NCBI RefSeq assembly: GCF_000740675.1
Contig: NZ_JPXI01000031.1
Span: 220,640 to 284,639, forward strand
Direction of reading: 5' to 3'
DNA from: Massilia sp. BSC265
Lineage (GTDB): Bacteria; Pseudomonadota; Gammaproteobacteria; Burkholderiales; Burkholderiaceae_D
Length of the DNA: 64,000 nucleotides
Part shown: piece by piece, positions 44,253-54,606 of the stretch
How positions within the stretch are numbered: position 1 is the stretch's first letter
Layout: each line of letters begins with the position of its first letter
The notes under the pieces: generated by a model
The model's database searches: none
The model's input: only the letters and a program-made list of their open reading frames with translations
What the model was told of the DNA's origin: nothing
Made by a program: the position numbers and the translations under genes

Positions 44253-47162
44253 ATGATCAAAGAGAAAGCAATATCGCGCGCCGTCCGCTTGTCCCTGCTG
44301 GTCGCCGGTGTCGGCGCCTTCGTCCAGCCTGCCTTGGCCCAGGCGCAGCAGGAAAAGCCCGCCGTCGTGGAAGTGACGGGCACCCGGATCACCTCGCCCG
44401 GCATCACCTCGAACAGTCCGATCTCCTCGATCACGGCTGCGGAAATCCAGTCGGCCCAGCCGGTCGCCGTGGAAGAATTCTTCAAGGCCCTGCCGGCCGC
44501 CGTGCCGGCCATCGGGCCGGGCACCAACAACGGTACCGCCGGTGCCGCCACCATCGACCTGCGCGGCCTCGGTTCGAACCGTTCGCTGGTGCTGGTCAAC
44601 GGCCGCCGCCTGGTGCCCTTCAACCTCGCCGGCACGGTGGATACCAACGCCATCCCGATGGCCCTGATCAGCCGGGTCGACCTGGTGACCGGCGGCGCCT
44701 CGGTCGCCTACGGCGCCGACGCGGTCGCCGGCGTGGCCAACTTCAACCTGCGCAAGAATTTCACCGGCATCGACGTCACCAGCACTTACGGCGCCACCAC
44801 CGGTGAGCGCGACGCCAAGCGCCGCCGCACCGACATCACCATGGGCGCCGGCCTGGACGACGGCCGCGGCAACGTGGTGCTGAGCATCGGCAAGACCACC
44901 ACCGACCCGCTAACCCAGGGCGAGCGCGAGTACGGCAAGGTGAGCCTGAACTCGGTGACCGGCGCCCCGACCGGCTCGGCCACCGCGGTGCCGGGCCAGT
45001 TCTCTACCGGCATCGGGCCGGGCGGCACCAGCACCCTGTCCGGCGCCTGGCAGATCGATCCGGCCACCGGCAAGCTGATCCAGCCGGTGGTGCCATGGAA
45101 CACCAACCCGCCCAACTACTACCAGACCGGCCTGGACCGCACCCAGGCGACCGCGCTGGCCAACTACCGCATCAACGATTACGCCGAGGTGTATACCGAA
45201 GTGTTCTACACCACCAGCAAGGTGGCATCGGCGCTGGCCAGCACGGGTACCTTCGGCAATACCTTCCAGGTGCCGATCGGTAACCCCTACATCCCCCAGG
45301 CCGCGCGCGAGCAGATCTGCGACCGCCGCGGCATCCCGCGCGCGAACTGCGTGGCCGGCAACGCCACCATGGTGCCGCTCTTGGTCAACCGCCGCTTCAC
45401 CGAACTGGGCCCGCGCTTCAACGACTTCGATACCGACACCCTGCAGTACACGGTCGGCCTGAAGGGCGAGCTGATCGCCGAGTGGACCTATGACGCCTAC
45501 TGGAGCCGCGGCACCTCGGACCAGACCCAGACGCGCCGCAACTGGGGCTCGCTGGCCAAGGTGGGACAGGCCCTGAACGCGCTGACGACGGGCGCCTGCG
45601 TCAACCCGGCCAACGGCTGCGTGCCGCTGAACGTGTTCGGCGCCGAAGGCTCCATCACCCCGCAGCAGGCCGCCTTCATCAACCAGACCGCCGTGCTGAT
45701 GCAGAGCGTGCAGCAGGACGTGGCGCAGGCGACGGTGTCGGGCGATCTCGGCGAGCGCATCCGCAGCCCATGGGCCGCCGACCCGATCGCCGTGTCGCTG
45801 CTGGCCGAGCACCGCAAGGTCAGCGCCGGGACCCAGTCCGACGCCGCCTCGCAGATCCAGGGCGAAGTGCTGGGCACCGGCGCGCCGACCCCGGACCGCC
45901 GCGGCAGCTTCTCGCTGCAGGAATACGCCGTCGAGATGTTCATTCCGCTGATCAAGAACGTGCCGCTGGTGCGCAGCCTGAACGCCGAGCTCGGCTATCG
46001 CGAGACCGAGTTCAAGACCGCCAGCAACAAGACCAGTTACGGCAGCTGGAAGGCCGGCGGCGAGTGGGCGCCGGTGCAATCCTTCCGCCTGCGCGGCATG
46101 GTCCAGAAAGCGACCCGCGCGCCGAACGTGAACGAACTGTTCGCGCCGGCCGTCACCGGCCTGTCGAACCTGGCCACCGACCCTTGCCAGGGCAGCAACA
46201 TCAAGCAGTCCGAGGCGAATACCGCCGGCACCCTGTCCAACCTGTGCCGCCTGACCGGCGTGCCGCTGAGCGAGATCGGCAGCCTGCCGGCCCCGTCCTC
46301 GGGCCAGATCAACAGCCTGAGCGGCGGCAACCCGAACCTGGGGCCGGAATCGGCGAAGACCCGCACCTTCGGTTTCGTGTTCGAGCCGCTGCCGCGCCTG
46401 GCCGTGTCGGTCGACTACTACAAGATCCAGATCGCCGAGGCCGTCTCGTCGCCGTCGACCACCGACATCCTGGACCGCTGCTACAGCCAGGCGCAAAACC
46501 CGGGCCTGACTCCCAACGAGTTCTGCGCCATGGTCGGCCGTAACACGATCAACGGCACCTTCAACGGCAACGAGTCGCGCGGCGTCGCCACGCCGCTGTC
46601 GAACCTGGGCAGGCAGAGCACCGCCGGCGTCGACCTGAACGCGGCCTACCGCATGAACTTCAGCCAGCTCGGCATGGATGCGGGTTGGGGCAGCCTGGAC
46701 CTGAGCCTGGGCGCGAACTTCGTCAACGAGTACCAGTACCAGGCCACCCCGAGCTCGATCGACCGCAACTGCCTCGGCTACTACTCGATCGCCTGCAACA
46801 ACGTGGTGAACGCACCGGTCTACAAGCGCAAGTTCGCCCAGCGCACCACCTGGAACAAGGGGACCTGGTCGGTCGGCTACAACTGGCGCTACGTGAGCGG
46901 CGTCATCGAAGAGCCGGGCGGCACCGTCTTCCTGCCGCGCTTCTCAAGCATCGACGCCTACCACTACGTCGACCTGCATGCCAACTGGAACGTGCTGAAG
47001 AACGTGCGCCTGACCCTGTCGGTGACCAACGCCTTCGACAAGAAACCGCCGATCGTCGGCGGCTCGATCGGCGGCACCGGCCCGAACAGCGGCAACACCT
47101 TCCCGCAGAGCTACGACGCGATCGGCCGCTACATCACCCTGGGCGCATCGGTCAAGTTCTGA
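44253..47162 (+). CDS. TonB-dependent receptor
   Basis: A 969-residue outer-membrane transporter. The signal peptide ends near QPALAQAQ (residue 30), followed by a TonB-box-like region [13 protein letters not shown] and the plug at about 45-190, with [20 protein letters not shown] and [20 protein letters not shown]. The beta-barrel ends in F (LGASVKF). The ATG at 44253 is preferred; the frame upstream to 44040 is not secretion-like. It is unrelated in detail to the pair at 51382-57507. Ligand unknown. Confidence 0.93.
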   Translation: MIKEKAISRAVRLSLLVAGVGAFVQPALAQAQQEKPAVVEVTGTRITSPGITSNSPISSITAAEIQSAQPVAVEEFFKALPAAVPAIGPGTNNGTAGAATIDLRGLGSNRSLVLVNGRRLVPFNLAGTVDTNAIPMALISRVDLVTGGASVAYGADAVAGVANFNLRKNFTGIDVTSTYGATTGERDAKRRRTDITMGAGLDDGRGNVVLSIGKTTTDPLTQGEREYGKVSLNSVTGAPTGSATAVPGQFSTGIGPGGTSTLSGAWQIDPATGKLIQPVVPWNTNPPNYYQTGLDRTQATALANYRINDYAEVYTEVFYTTSKVASALASTGTFGNTFQVPIGNPYIPQAAREQICDRRGIPRANCVAGNATMVPLLVNRRFTELGPRFNDFDTDTLQYTVGLKGELIAEWTYDAYWSRGTSDQTQTRRNWGSLAKVGQALNALTTGACVNPANGCVPLNVFGAEGSITPQQAAFINQTAVLMQSVQQDVAQATVSGDLGERIRSPWAADPIAVSLLAEHRKVSAGTQSDAASQIQGEVLGTGAPTPDRRGSFSLQEYAVEMFIPLIKNVPLVRSLNAELGYRETEFKTASNKTSYGSWKAGGEWAPVQSFRLRGMVQKATRAPNVNELFAPAVTGLSNLATDPCQGSNIKQSEANTAGTLSNLCRLTGVPLSEIGSLPAPSSGQINSLSGGNPNLGPESAKTRTFGFVFEPLPRLAVSVDYYKIQIAEAVSSPSTTDILDRCYSQAQNPGLTPNEFCAMVGRNTINGTFNGNESRGVATPLSNLGRQSTAGVDLNAAYRMNFSQLGMDAGWGSLDLSLGANFVNEYQYQATPSSIDRNCLGYYSIACNNVVNAPVYKRKFAQRTTWNKGTWSVGYNWRYVSGVIEEPGGTVFLPRFSSIDAYHYVDLHANWNVLKNVRLTLSVTNAFDKKPPIVGGSIGGTGPNSGNTFPQSYDAIGRYITLGASVKF

Positions 47163-47180
47163 GCGCTCGCCCTGCAAGCG

Positions 47181-47206
47181 AAGCCCGGCGCCCAGCGCCG
47201 GGCTTT
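47181..47206 (+). terminator. Rho-independent terminator of the second TonB-dependent receptor
   Basis: A perfect 11-base stem, AAGCCCGGCGC (47181-47191) and GCGCCGGGCTT (47195-47205), with a CCA loop and a short T run. Confidence 0.85.
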
Positions 47207-47317
47207 TCCTTTCCGGCTTTTCAAGCCGGTCCGACGGCCTCTGGTAAAATAATGGGCTACGGCCAGACGCACCGCCACCGCTTTCCAATCAAGACCACCG
47301 CATCCACGGTAATTCTC

Positions 47318-49315
47318 ATGAAATCTACGCAAACCACCACCCTGATGGCCAACGCGATCCGCGCGCTGGCGATGGACGCTGTCCAGCAAGCCAACTCGGG
47401 CCACCCGGGCATGCCGATGGGCATGGCCGAGATCGGCGTCGCGCTGTGGGACAAGCACTACCGCCACAATCCGGCCAATCCGGGCTGGTTCAACCGCGAC
47501 CGTTTCCTGCTTTCGAACGGCCACGGCTCGATGCTGCACTATGCGATGCTGCACCTGGCCGGCTACGACCTGACGATGGACGACCTGCGCGCCTTCCGCC
47601 AGCTGCACTCGAAGACCGCGGGCCACCCGGAAGTGGGCATCACCCCGGGCGTGGAGACCACCACCGGCCCGCTGGGCCAGGGCATCGCCAACTCGGTCGG
47701 CATGGCGCTGGCCGAGTGGCTGCTGGGCTATGAATTCAACCGCCCGGGCTACGACGTGGTCGACCACTACACCTACGCCTTCCTGGGCGACGGCTGCCTG
47801 ATGGAAGGCATTTCGCACGAAGTAGCCTCGCTGGCCGGCACCTTGCGCCTGAACAAGCTGATCTGGCTGTACGACGACAACGGCATCTCGATCGACGGCC
47901 GCGTGGAAGGCTGGTTCACCGACGACACCCGCAAGCGCTTCGAAGCCTACGGCTGGAACGTGATCGGCCAGATCGACGGCCACAGCGTGACCGCCGTGTC
48001 CGACGCCATCGCGCAGGCCAAGGAGTCGGACCGTCCGACCCTGATCATGTGCAAGACCATCATCGGCAAGGGCGCCCCGAACCTGGAAGGCGGAGATAAA
48101 GTCCACGGCGCCCCGCTGGGCGACAAGGAAATCGCGGCCGTGCGCCAGCACCTGCTGTGGGATCCGATCCCGTTCGACATCCCGGGAGAAATCTACGAAG
48201 CCTGGGACGCGAAGGCACGCGGCGCCGCCGCGGAAGCGGAGTGGAACGCCAAATTCGCGGAGTACCGCGGCGCGCATCCGGAACTGGCCGCCGAATTCGA
48301 GCGCCGCATGAAGGGCGAACTGCCGGGCAACTTCCAGCAAACCCTGGACGCCGCCATCGCCGCCTGCGTGGAGAAGCGGGAAACCATCGCCACCCGCAAG
48401 GCCTCGCAGAACGCGATCCAGGCCCTGGCCCCGATCCTGCCGGAATTCCTGGGCGGCTCGGCCGACCTGACCGGCTCGAACCTGACCAACTGGAAGGAAT
48501 CGGTGGCGGTGCGTTCGGGCATTCCGGGCAACCACATCAACTACGGCGTGCGCGAATTCGGCATGGCCGCGATCCAGAACGGCGTTGCCCTGCACGGCGG
48601 CTTCATCCCGTTCGGCGCGACCTTCCTGACCTTCTCGGACTACAGCCGCAATGCCCTGCGCATGGCTGCGCTGATGAAGATCCGTTCGCTGTTCGTGTTC
48701 ACCCACGACTCGATCGGCCTGGGCGAAGACGGCCCGACCCACCAGTCGGTCGAGCACGTCTCGTCGCTGCGCCTGATCCCGAACCTGGACAACTGGCGTC
48801 CGTGCGACACCGTCGAGTCGCAAGTGGCCTGGGGCGCGGCAGTGCAGCGCAAGGACGGCCCGTCGACCCTGATCTTCTCGCGCCAGAACCTGCCGTTCAT
48901 GGAGCGTGACGCCGCCGCCATCGCCAATGTGGCCAAGGGCGGCTACGTGCTGCGCGACGCCCAGGATGCGAAAGTCGTGCTGATCGCGACCGGTTCGGAA
49001 GTCGAGCTGGCGGTGAAGGCCGCCGACGCGCTGGCAGCCGAAGGCATCGCCGCACGCGTGGTCTCGATGCCGTCGACCGACGTGTTCGAGCGCCAGGAGG
49101 CGAGCTACAAAGCAAGTGTCCTGCCGCGCGGTATCCCGCGCGTCGCCATCGAAGCCGGCGTGACCGACTTCTGGTACAAGTACGTGGGCCTGGAAGGGGC
49201 GGTGGTCGGCATCGACACCTTCGGCGAATCGGCGCCGGCGCCGGTGCTGTTCAAGCACTTCGGCTTTACCGTCGAAAACGTCGTGGCCAAGGCCAAGGGC
49301 GTGATCGGCGCATAA
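47318..49315 (+). CDS. tkt: Transketolase
   Basis: A 665-residue thiamine-diphosphate enzyme that moves two-carbon units in the pentose phosphate pathway. The N-terminal TPP domain has [18 protein letters not shown] and the TPP motif GDGCLMEG ... DDN. The pyrimidine domain has [11 protein letters not shown] and [10 protein letters not shown]; a C-terminal domain ends the chain. The length matches E. coli TktA (663). The ATG at 47318 is chosen; the frame upstream overlaps the receptor gene. gap follows after a terminator; the pair resembles the tkt-gap order of glycolysis/CBB-type loci. Confidence 0.97.
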   Translation: MKSTQTTTLMANAIRALAMDAVQQANSGHPGMPMGMAEIGVALWDKHYRHNPANPGWFNRDRFLLSNGHGSMLHYAMLHLAGYDLTMDDLRAFRQLHSKTAGHPEVGITPGVETTTGPLGQGIANSVGMALAEWLLGYEFNRPGYDVVDHYTYAFLGDGCLMEGISHEVASLAGTLRLNKLIWLYDDNGISIDGRVEGWFTDDTRKRFEAYGWNVIGQIDGHSVTAVSDAIAQAKESDRPTLIMCKTIIGKGAPNLEGGDKVHGAPLGDKEIAAVRQHLLWDPIPFDIPGEIYEAWDAKARGAAAEAEWNAKFAEYRGAHPELAAEFERRMKGELPGNFQQTLDAAIAACVEKRETIATRKASQNAIQALAPILPEFLGGSADLTGSNLTNWKESVAVRSGIPGNHINYGVREFGMAAIQNGVALHGGFIPFGATFLTFSDYSRNALRMAALMKIRSLFVFTHDSIGLGEDGPTHQSVEHVSSLRLIPNLDNWRPCDTVESQVAWGAAVQRKDGPSTLIFSRQNLPFMERDAAAIANVAKGGYVLRDAQDAKVVLIATGSEVELAVKAADALAAEGIAARVVSMPSTDVFERQEASYKASVLPRGIPRVAIEAGVTDFWYKYVGLEGAVVGIDTFGESAPAPVLFKHFGFTVENVVAKAKGVIGA

Positions 49316-49325
49316 GTTTCAAACG

Positions 49326-49351
49326 CGGGCTGCCCTCAAGGCAGCCCGTTT
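49326..49351 (+). terminator. Hairpin terminator between tkt and gap
   Basis: CGGGCTGCC (49326-49334) and GGCAGCCCG (49340-49348) with a CTCAA loop, followed by TTTCGTT. A moderate intrinsic terminator. Confidence 0.75.
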
Positions 49352-49400
49352 CGTTCTGCGGTACGAAAAAAGGTTTTTTTCTATAATCAGGAGCTAAGCA

Positions 49401-50411
49401 ATGACGATCAAAGTTGCAATCAATGGTTATGGCCGTATCGGCCGCAACATCCTGCGCGCTTTCTACGAGGGCGGCAAGAAGCAAGACATCCAGATCGTGG
49501 CGATCAATGACCTCGGCAATGCCGAATCGAACGCCCACCTGACCCGCTACGACACCGCGCACGGCAAGTTCCCGGGCACCGTCACGGTCGAGGGCGATAA
49601 CATGATCGTCAACGGCGACAAGATCCGCGTGTTCGCGCAACGCAATCCGGCCGAGATCCCATGGGGCGAGCTGGGCGTGGACGTGGTGCTCGAGTGCACC
49701 GGCTTCTTCACCACCAAAGAGAAAGCCTCGGCCCACCTGAAGGGTGGCGCCAAGAAGGTCATCATCTCGGCACCGGGCGGCAAGGACGTCGACGCCACCA
49801 TCGTCTACGGCGTCAACCAGGACGTGCTGAAGTCGACGGACACCGTGATTTCCAACGCATCCTGCACCACCAACTGCCTGGCCCCGCTGGTCAAGCCGCT
49901 GCACGATGCCATCGGCCTGGAAACCGGCCTGATGACCACCGTGCACGCCTACACCAACGACCAGGTGCTGACCGACGTGATGCACGAAGACCTGCGCCGT
50001 GCCCGTTCGGCCACTCAGTCGATGATCCCGACCAAGACCGGCGCCGCCGCCGCGGTCGGCCTGGTGCTGCCGGAACTGAACGGCAAGCTGGACGGCTTCG
50101 CGATCCGCGTGCCGACCATCAACGTGTCGATCGTCGACCTGTCCTTCATCGCCAGGCGCGACACCACGGTCGACGAAGTCAACCAGCTCATGAAATCGGC
50201 TTCGGAAGGCGCCCTCAAAGGCATCCTGACCTACAACACCGATCCGCTGGTCTCGGTCGACTTCAACCACAACCCGGCATCGTCGAACTTCGATGCGACC
50301 CTGACCAAGGTGTCGGGCCGCCTGGTGAAGGTCTCGTCGTGGTACGACAACGAGTGGGGTTTCTCGAACCGCATGCTGGACACCACCGTTGCACTGATGA
50401 ACGCCAAGTAA
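49401..50411 (+). CDS. gap: Glyceraldehyde-3-phosphate dehydrogenase, type I
   Basis: A 336-residue NAD-dependent glycolytic enzyme. The NAD fold opens with [17 protein letters not shown]. The active-site cysteine is in [13 protein letters not shown] near residue 155 and the catalytic histidine is in [30 protein letters not shown] is the phosphate-binding segment, and the C-terminus is [20 protein letters not shown] lies upstream of the ATG. It is separated from tkt by a terminator. Confidence 0.98.
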   Translation: MTIKVAINGYGRIGRNILRAFYEGGKKQDIQIVAINDLGNAESNAHLTRYDTAHGKFPGTVTVEGDNMIVNGDKIRVFAQRNPAEIPWGELGVDVVLECTGFFTTKEKASAHLKGGAKKVIISAPGGKDVDATIVYGVNQDVLKSTDTVISNASCTTNCLAPLVKPLHDAIGLETGLMTTVHAYTNDQVLTDVMHEDLRRARSATQSMIPTKTGAAAAVGLVLPELNGKLDGFAIRVPTINVSIVDLSFIARRDTTVDEVNQLMKSASEGALKGILTYNTDPLVSVDFNHNPASSNFDATLTKVSGRLVKVSSWYDNEWGFSNRMLDTTVALMNAK

Positions 50412-50425
50412 TCCGGGCGTCCAAC

Positions 50426-50455
50426 AAAAAAAACCGGCCTCGGCCGGTTTTTTTT
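50426..50455. terminator. Bidirectional terminator between gap and map
   Basis: A perfect 14-base stem, AAAAAAAACCGGCC (50426-50439) and its complement (50442-50455), with a TC loop. A and T runs on both sides let it serve gap and the convergent map gene. Confidence 0.93.
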
Positions 50456-50481
50456 CGTCCGTCGCACGGGCAGGGCAGGAT

Positions 50482-51246
50482 TCAGGCGTCGGGCCAGGGC
50501 GTCAGGATCTCGACGCCATTCTTGGTCACCGCCACCATGTGCTCCCACTGGGCCGACAGCGAGCCGTCCGCGGTGACCACGGTCCAGCCATCCTCCAGCT
50601 GGTCGACGTCGGCCTCGCCCAGGTTGATCATCGGCTCGACGGTGAAGGTCATGCCTTCCTTGAGCAGCAGGCCGGTGTTCGGGCGGCCGTAGTGCAGCAC
50701 CTGCGGCTCTTCGTGGTAGACGCGGCCGATGCCGTGGCCGCAGTATTCGCGTACCACCGAGAAGCCGGCGCCCTCGGCCAGCTTCTGGATCGCATGGCCG
50801 ACGTCGCCCAGGCGCGCGCCCGGACGGACCTGGCGGATCCCGGCCATCATGGCCTGGTAGGTGGTATCGACCAGTTTTTTCGCCTGCGGCGAGGGCGCGC
50901 CCACGAAGTACATGCGGCTGGTGTCGCCGTGCCAGCCGTCCTTGATCACGGTGACGTCGATGTTGATGATGTCGCCTTCTTCCAGCACTTCCTTCTCGCT
51001 CGGGATGCCGTGGCAGACCACGCCGTTGACCGAGGTGCACAGGGTCTTCGGAAAGCCGTGGTAGCCGACATTGGCCGGCGTCGCCTTCTGCACCTTGCGG
51101 ATGTAGTCGTTGCAGCGGCGGTCGAGCTCCTCGGTGGAGACGCCGGGCACCACGTATTCCTTGATCATCGCCAGTACCTCGGCCGCAAGGCGGCCGGACA
51201 CGCGCATCTTGGCGATGTCCTTGTCGTTCTTGAGTTTGATTGCCAT
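50482..51246 (-). CDS. map: Methionine aminopeptidase, type I
   Basis: A 254-residue dimetal enzyme that removes the initiator methionine from nascent proteins. Metal ligands lie in INIDVTVIKDGWHGDTSRMY (two aspartates), GHGIGRVYHEEP (histidine), FTVEPMI (glutamate) and SAQWEHM (glutamate). CTSVNGVVCHGIP is the substrate pocket segment. The ATG at 51246 (MAIKLKNDKD) is the family start; 20 upstream codons in frame are not. It is alone here, not beside rpsB as in many bacteria, so a second map copy elsewhere is possible. Confidence 0.97.
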   Translation of the reverse strand: MAIKLKNDKDIAKMRVSGRLAAEVLAMIKEYVVPGVSTEELDRRCNDYIRKVQKATPANVGYHGFPKTLCTSVNGVVCHGIPSEKEVLEEGDIINIDVTVIKDGWHGDTSRMYFVGAPSPQAKKLVDTTYQAMMAGIRQVRPGARLGDVGHAIQKLAEGAGFSVVREYCGHGIGRVYHEEPQVLHYGRPNTGLLLKEGMTFTVEPMINLGEADVDQLEDGWTVVTADGSLSAQWEHMVAVTKNGVEILTPWPDA

Positions 51247-51311
51247 CGTGTTGTTCTGCTGTCTGGGTAATCCGCCATGATACTCGTCCACATGCGCCGC
51301 GCCCAATGAAA

Positions 51312-51341
51312 AATGCCCGCCAGGCGAGCCTGGCGGGCATT
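51312..51341 (-). terminator. Rho-independent terminator of the third TonB-dependent receptor
   Basis: A perfect 13-base stem, AATGCCCGCCAGG (51312-51324) and CCTGGCGGGCATT (51329-51341), with a CGAG loop. On the minus strand it is followed by TTTCATT. Confidence 0.85.
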
Positions 51342-51381
51342 GTCGTCACGCGGACCCTCGCGGGCCCTGCGCGTTACACCA

Positions 51382-54279
51382 TTAGAAGTTCTGGGTGTAA
51401 CGGACGTAGATGAAGCGGTCCAGCAGCTGGTCGACGTCGACTGCGGCGGCGTCGGCCTGGGTGCTGTACGCGATGCGCGGCTTCTTGTCGAAGACGTTGT
51501 TCACGCCCAGCAGGATGCGGCCGTTCCACGCGGTCTTGTAGCCGACGCTCAGGTCATGGATGGTGACCGAGCCCAGCTTGTTGGCGCCGGTGCCGAAGCT
51601 GGCGGTTTCGGCGTTAGGCATGTTGCACTCGACGGTCGAGCTCCAGCACTGGTCCTTGACCGGGCTGAAGTAACGGAAGCCCCAGGTGGCGCTCCAGTTG
51701 CCCATCGCCCAGTCGACCGAGTTGTTCGACTTCACGCGGTTGTAGAAGTAGTCGCCGGCGTACTCGTTCCATTCCTGGTCGGCGGTGCTGCGGGTGCGGA
51801 ACTTGTCGGTGTACGAGGTTTCGCTGCGCAGACCGAACTGGCCGTAGGCGGTACGCGGGAAGCGATAGTTGATCGCCAGGTCCAGGCCTTCGGTTTCCAT
51901 TTCGCCCAGGTTGGCGTTGCCGCGTGCCAGCTGGTTGATCTGGCCGGTGACCGGGTCACGCTGGATCACGCTGCAGAAGTTGGCATTGCCTTCGCGGAAG
52001 CACTGGTTGGCCACATAGGTCGCGGTGATCGCGGTGATGCGGTTGTCGACCTTGATGTTGTACCAGTCCAGGCCCACGCTGAAGCCCGGGATGAACGACG
52101 GGCTGTACACGAAGCCGGCGGTCTTGGTGACCGCGGTTTCCGGCGACAGGAAGGCATTGCCGGCGCCCGACTGGAAGGCGACCAGCGACTGGGTGCCGTT
52201 GGTGCTGGTGATCGGGGTACCTGCCTGCTGGAGCTGGCGGTAGTTGGCCGGGGTGCCGCGCACGCCGGCGAAACCGCTGGCGCAGCGTGCTGCCACTGCC
52301 GCATTGCGCGAGGCTTCGCCGAACACGGTGTCGCACGGGTCCAGGAAGGTGTCGAAGGACTGCGAGCCGCCGCCTGCCAGGTCGTCCAGGGTCGGTGCGC
52401 GGAAGCCTTCGGCCCAGGTACCGCGGACCAGCACGTCACGGACCGGCTTGTACATGAAGCTGGCCTTGCTGTTGTTGGTCACGCCGAAGTTGCTGTAGTC
52501 CGAGTGGCGGGTCGCCAGGTTGAAGCTCAGCAGATCAGCGAAAGGCTGGCCCTTGAACACCGGGATGTTCACTTCGGCATAGGCTTCGCGCACGGTGTAG
52601 CGGCCATAGGTCGGCAGGCCCGACAGGTTGGTCGAGTAGCCCGACTGCGAGAACTGGTCAGGCACGTCCGAACCCTTGACTTCGCGGTGCTCGACGCCGA
52701 CCGCCACGCCCAGGGCGCCGGCCGGCAGCTGCCACACTTCGCCGCCGATGTTGGCGGTGGCGCTGTTGATGGTCGAACCGTAGGTCTTGGCGCCCGAGGT
52801 GTTGACGTAGGCCAGTGCCTGCGGGGTCGATGCCGACGGGCCGCCCAGGATGTCGAACGGTACGCAATCGGCCAGCGGGATCGGCGAACCCGGGGTGCCG
52901 CACTGGATCACGCCGGAAGCGTTGCGGAACGACGGGCCGAGGGCGCGCTTCAAGGTCAGCAGGTTGATGTTGCCGCTGTCGCGCGAGACACCCGATACCT
53001 TGTTGTGGTTGTAGCCGATGTCCCAGTTCCAGGCGGTGTCACGGAAGCTGAATTCGCCTTCCAGGGTGGCATCGATGTGGAGGGTGCGGTTTTCGTTCTC
53101 GGTAATACGCGGCAGTTCGATGGTGCGGCGATAGAAGTACAGGTCCTGGCCATTGCCGGCGCCGGCAACCTGGTTGCCGTACGGGTTGAAGTAGCTGTCC
53201 TTGTCGATGTAGACCGGGTACTTGGCCTGGCTGGCCGATTGCAGCGGGTAGCCGGCGATCTGGCGGGTCGACTCGCGCTGCGAGTACATCGCGGTGGTCT
53301 TCAGGCGCATGTCCTTCGGCAGTGCCACCTCGCCCTTGATGAACAGCGTGTCCAGCTTGTTCGGCGACAGGATGTCCATGTCGCGGGTCGAGTTGTACTT
53401 GTCCTCGTTGGCGCCGGCGTAGGTGTGGTAGCTGTTCGGATCGCGCGAGTTGGCGCCGGTGCCGTCGCCGTTCCAGTTGCCGGTGTGGTTCAGGATGCGG
53501 TTGAAGCCGGTTGGGCTGCCGCCTGGGGTCAGCTGGCGGATGCGGCCCCATGGGGCGGCGCCGAAACCGTCGCCGAAGTGGGCCGGACCGTAGGAACTCG
53601 CGGTGATGTCGCGGGTCTGCGAGCCGACGCGGCCCTGGGTGGTGTGCGCCAGGCCGAACATCAGCGATGCCTTGTCGTTGCCGGCGCCGTAGGTCAGCGA
53701 GAAGTCCTTGTTGCGGCCGTCGCCTTCCTCGAAGGCGCCGGTGTACAGGTTCAGCTGGCCGCCTTCCATGTTCTTCTTCAGGATGATGTTCACCACGCCT
53801 GCGATCGCGTCCGAGCCGTAGATCGACGAAGCGCCATCCTTCAGGATTTCCATGCGCTCGATCATGGCCGACGGGATGGTCGACAGGTCGGTGAAGCCGG
53901 CAACGGTCTGGGTCCAGCGCTTGCCGTCCACCAGCACCAGCAGGCGGTTCGAACCCAGGTTGCGCAGGCTGACGTACTGGCCGCCGGCTTCGGTGTTCGA
54001 GGTCAGCGAGCCGCTGCGGCTGAAGTCAGGCGCGCCGGCCGACGACAGGTTGTTCAGGATGTCACCGACGGTAACCAGGCCGGTTTTCTGGATCTGTTCC
54101 TGGTTCAGGATCTGGACTGGCTGGGCAGTTTCCAGATCGACCTGACGGATACGGGAGCCAGTCACTTCGACGCGCTGCAGCGGTTGCGACGTCTCCTGAG
54201 CAATCGCGGCGGTCATGCCGAGGGTCATGCCGCCCAGGCAGATCGCGCGGATCGACTGGGACAAGATTTTTTCCATCAT
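51382..54279 (-). CDS. TonB-dependent receptor, tandem paralogue A
   Basis: A 965-residue outer-membrane transporter. The signal peptide (AICLGGMTLGMTAAIAQ) is followed by a TonB-box-like QRVEVTGSRIRQVDLETAQP. The plug has LRNLGSNRLLVLVDGKRWTQ and IERMEILKDGASSIYGSDAI, and the barrel ends in F (YVRYTQNF). It is closely similar throughout to the next gene. Start: two adjacent ATGs at 54279 and 54276 with AAGGAG nine bases upstream of the first; the open frame to 54354 is not secretion-like. Ligand unknown. Confidence 0.93.
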   Translation of the reverse strand: MMEKILSQSIRAICLGGMTLGMTAAIAQETSQPLQRVEVTGSRIRQVDLETAQPVQILNQEQIQKTGLVTVGDILNNLSSAGAPDFSRSGSLTSNTEAGGQYVSLRNLGSNRLLVLVDGKRWTQTVAGFTDLSTIPSAMIERMEILKDGASSIYGSDAIAGVVNIILKKNMEGGQLNLYTGAFEEGDGRNKDFSLTYGAGNDKASLMFGLAHTTQGRVGSQTRDITASSYGPAHFGDGFGAAPWGRIRQLTPGGSPTGFNRILNHTGNWNGDGTGANSRDPNSYHTYAGANEDKYNSTRDMDILSPNKLDTLFIKGEVALPKDMRLKTTAMYSQRESTRQIAGYPLQSASQAKYPVYIDKDSYFNPYGNQVAGAGNGQDLYFYRRTIELPRITENENRTLHIDATLEGEFSFRDTAWNWDIGYNHNKVSGVSRDSGNINLLTLKRALGPSFRNASGVIQCGTPGSPIPLADCVPFDILGGPSASTPQALAYVNTSGAKTYGSTINSATANIGGEVWQLPAGALGVAVGVEHREVKGSDVPDQFSQSGYSTNLSGLPTYGRYTVREAYAEVNIPVFKGQPFADLLSFNLATRHSDYSNFGVTNNSKASFMYKPVRDVLVRGTWAEGFRAPTLDDLAGGGSQSFDTFLDPCDTVFGEASRNAAVAARCASGFAGVRGTPANYRQLQQAGTPITSTNGTQSLVAFQSGAGNAFLSPETAVTKTAGFVYSPSFIPGFSVGLDWYNIKVDNRITAITATYVANQCFREGNANFCSVIQRDPVTGQINQLARGNANLGEMETEGLDLAINYRFPRTAYGQFGLRSETSYTDKFRTRSTADQEWNEYAGDYFYNRVKSNNSVDWAMGNWSATWGFRYFSPVKDQCWSSTVECNMPNAETASFGTGANKLGSVTIHDLSVGYKTAWNGRILLGVNNVFDKKPRIAYSTQADAAAVDVDQLLDRFIYVRYTQNF

Positions 54280-54502
54280 GTTGCAAAACTCCTTGGGTGA
54301 AAACGCGGCCATACCGTTGTGCAGCACAGCCACTGGGAAGGGTCTGTCGACCACCTGAAAGTAGTCAATGTTTTAACTGGAATTACTTTCAAGTCAGCAA
54401 TCAAAGCACTCGATATGCATAACTGTCAACGGAATCGATGTTGATAATCACGTATTGTTGCTAAATTGTGTATTTACTCGCACGATACAATTTGACTGTT
54501 GA

Positions 54503-54514
54503 CATATGCATATG
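54503..54514. promoter_or_regulatory. CATATGCATATG palindrome upstream of TonB-dependent receptor A
   Basis: A perfect 12-base, strictly alternating palindrome, 224 bases upstream of the receptor start. The shorter ATATGCAT at 54413-54420, 134 bases upstream, shares its core. Related to 44134-44149 and 57602-57617. Confidence 0.5.
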
Positions 54515-54532
54515 GCCTAGAAAAAAGAAAAA

Positions 54533-54560
54533 AGCCCGCCCGGCTTTCGCCGGACGGGCT
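54533..54560 (-). terminator. Rho-independent terminator of the fourth TonB-dependent receptor
   Basis: AGCCCGCCCGGC (54533-54544) and GCCGGACGGGCT (54549-54560) pair over 12 bases with one mismatch around TTTC. The minus strand continues TTTTTTCTTTTTTC. Confidence 0.9.
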
Positions 54561-54606
54561 CGCTGCGCAATTAAATTGCGCGAAAACCGCTAATCGTGGT
54601 GTGCGA

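Larger units (their letters stand above)
54280..54606. promoter_or_regulatory. 327-base control region between the tandem receptors
   Basis: AT-rich. It contains ATATGCAT (54413-54420) next to TTGACA on the minus strand (54429-54424), the shared ten-mer GATTATCAAC on the minus strand (54449-54440), the palindrome CATATGCATATG (54503-54514), and the terminator of the upstream paralogue (54533-54560). It should hold the promoter of receptor A. No ORF is supported. Confidence 0.55.
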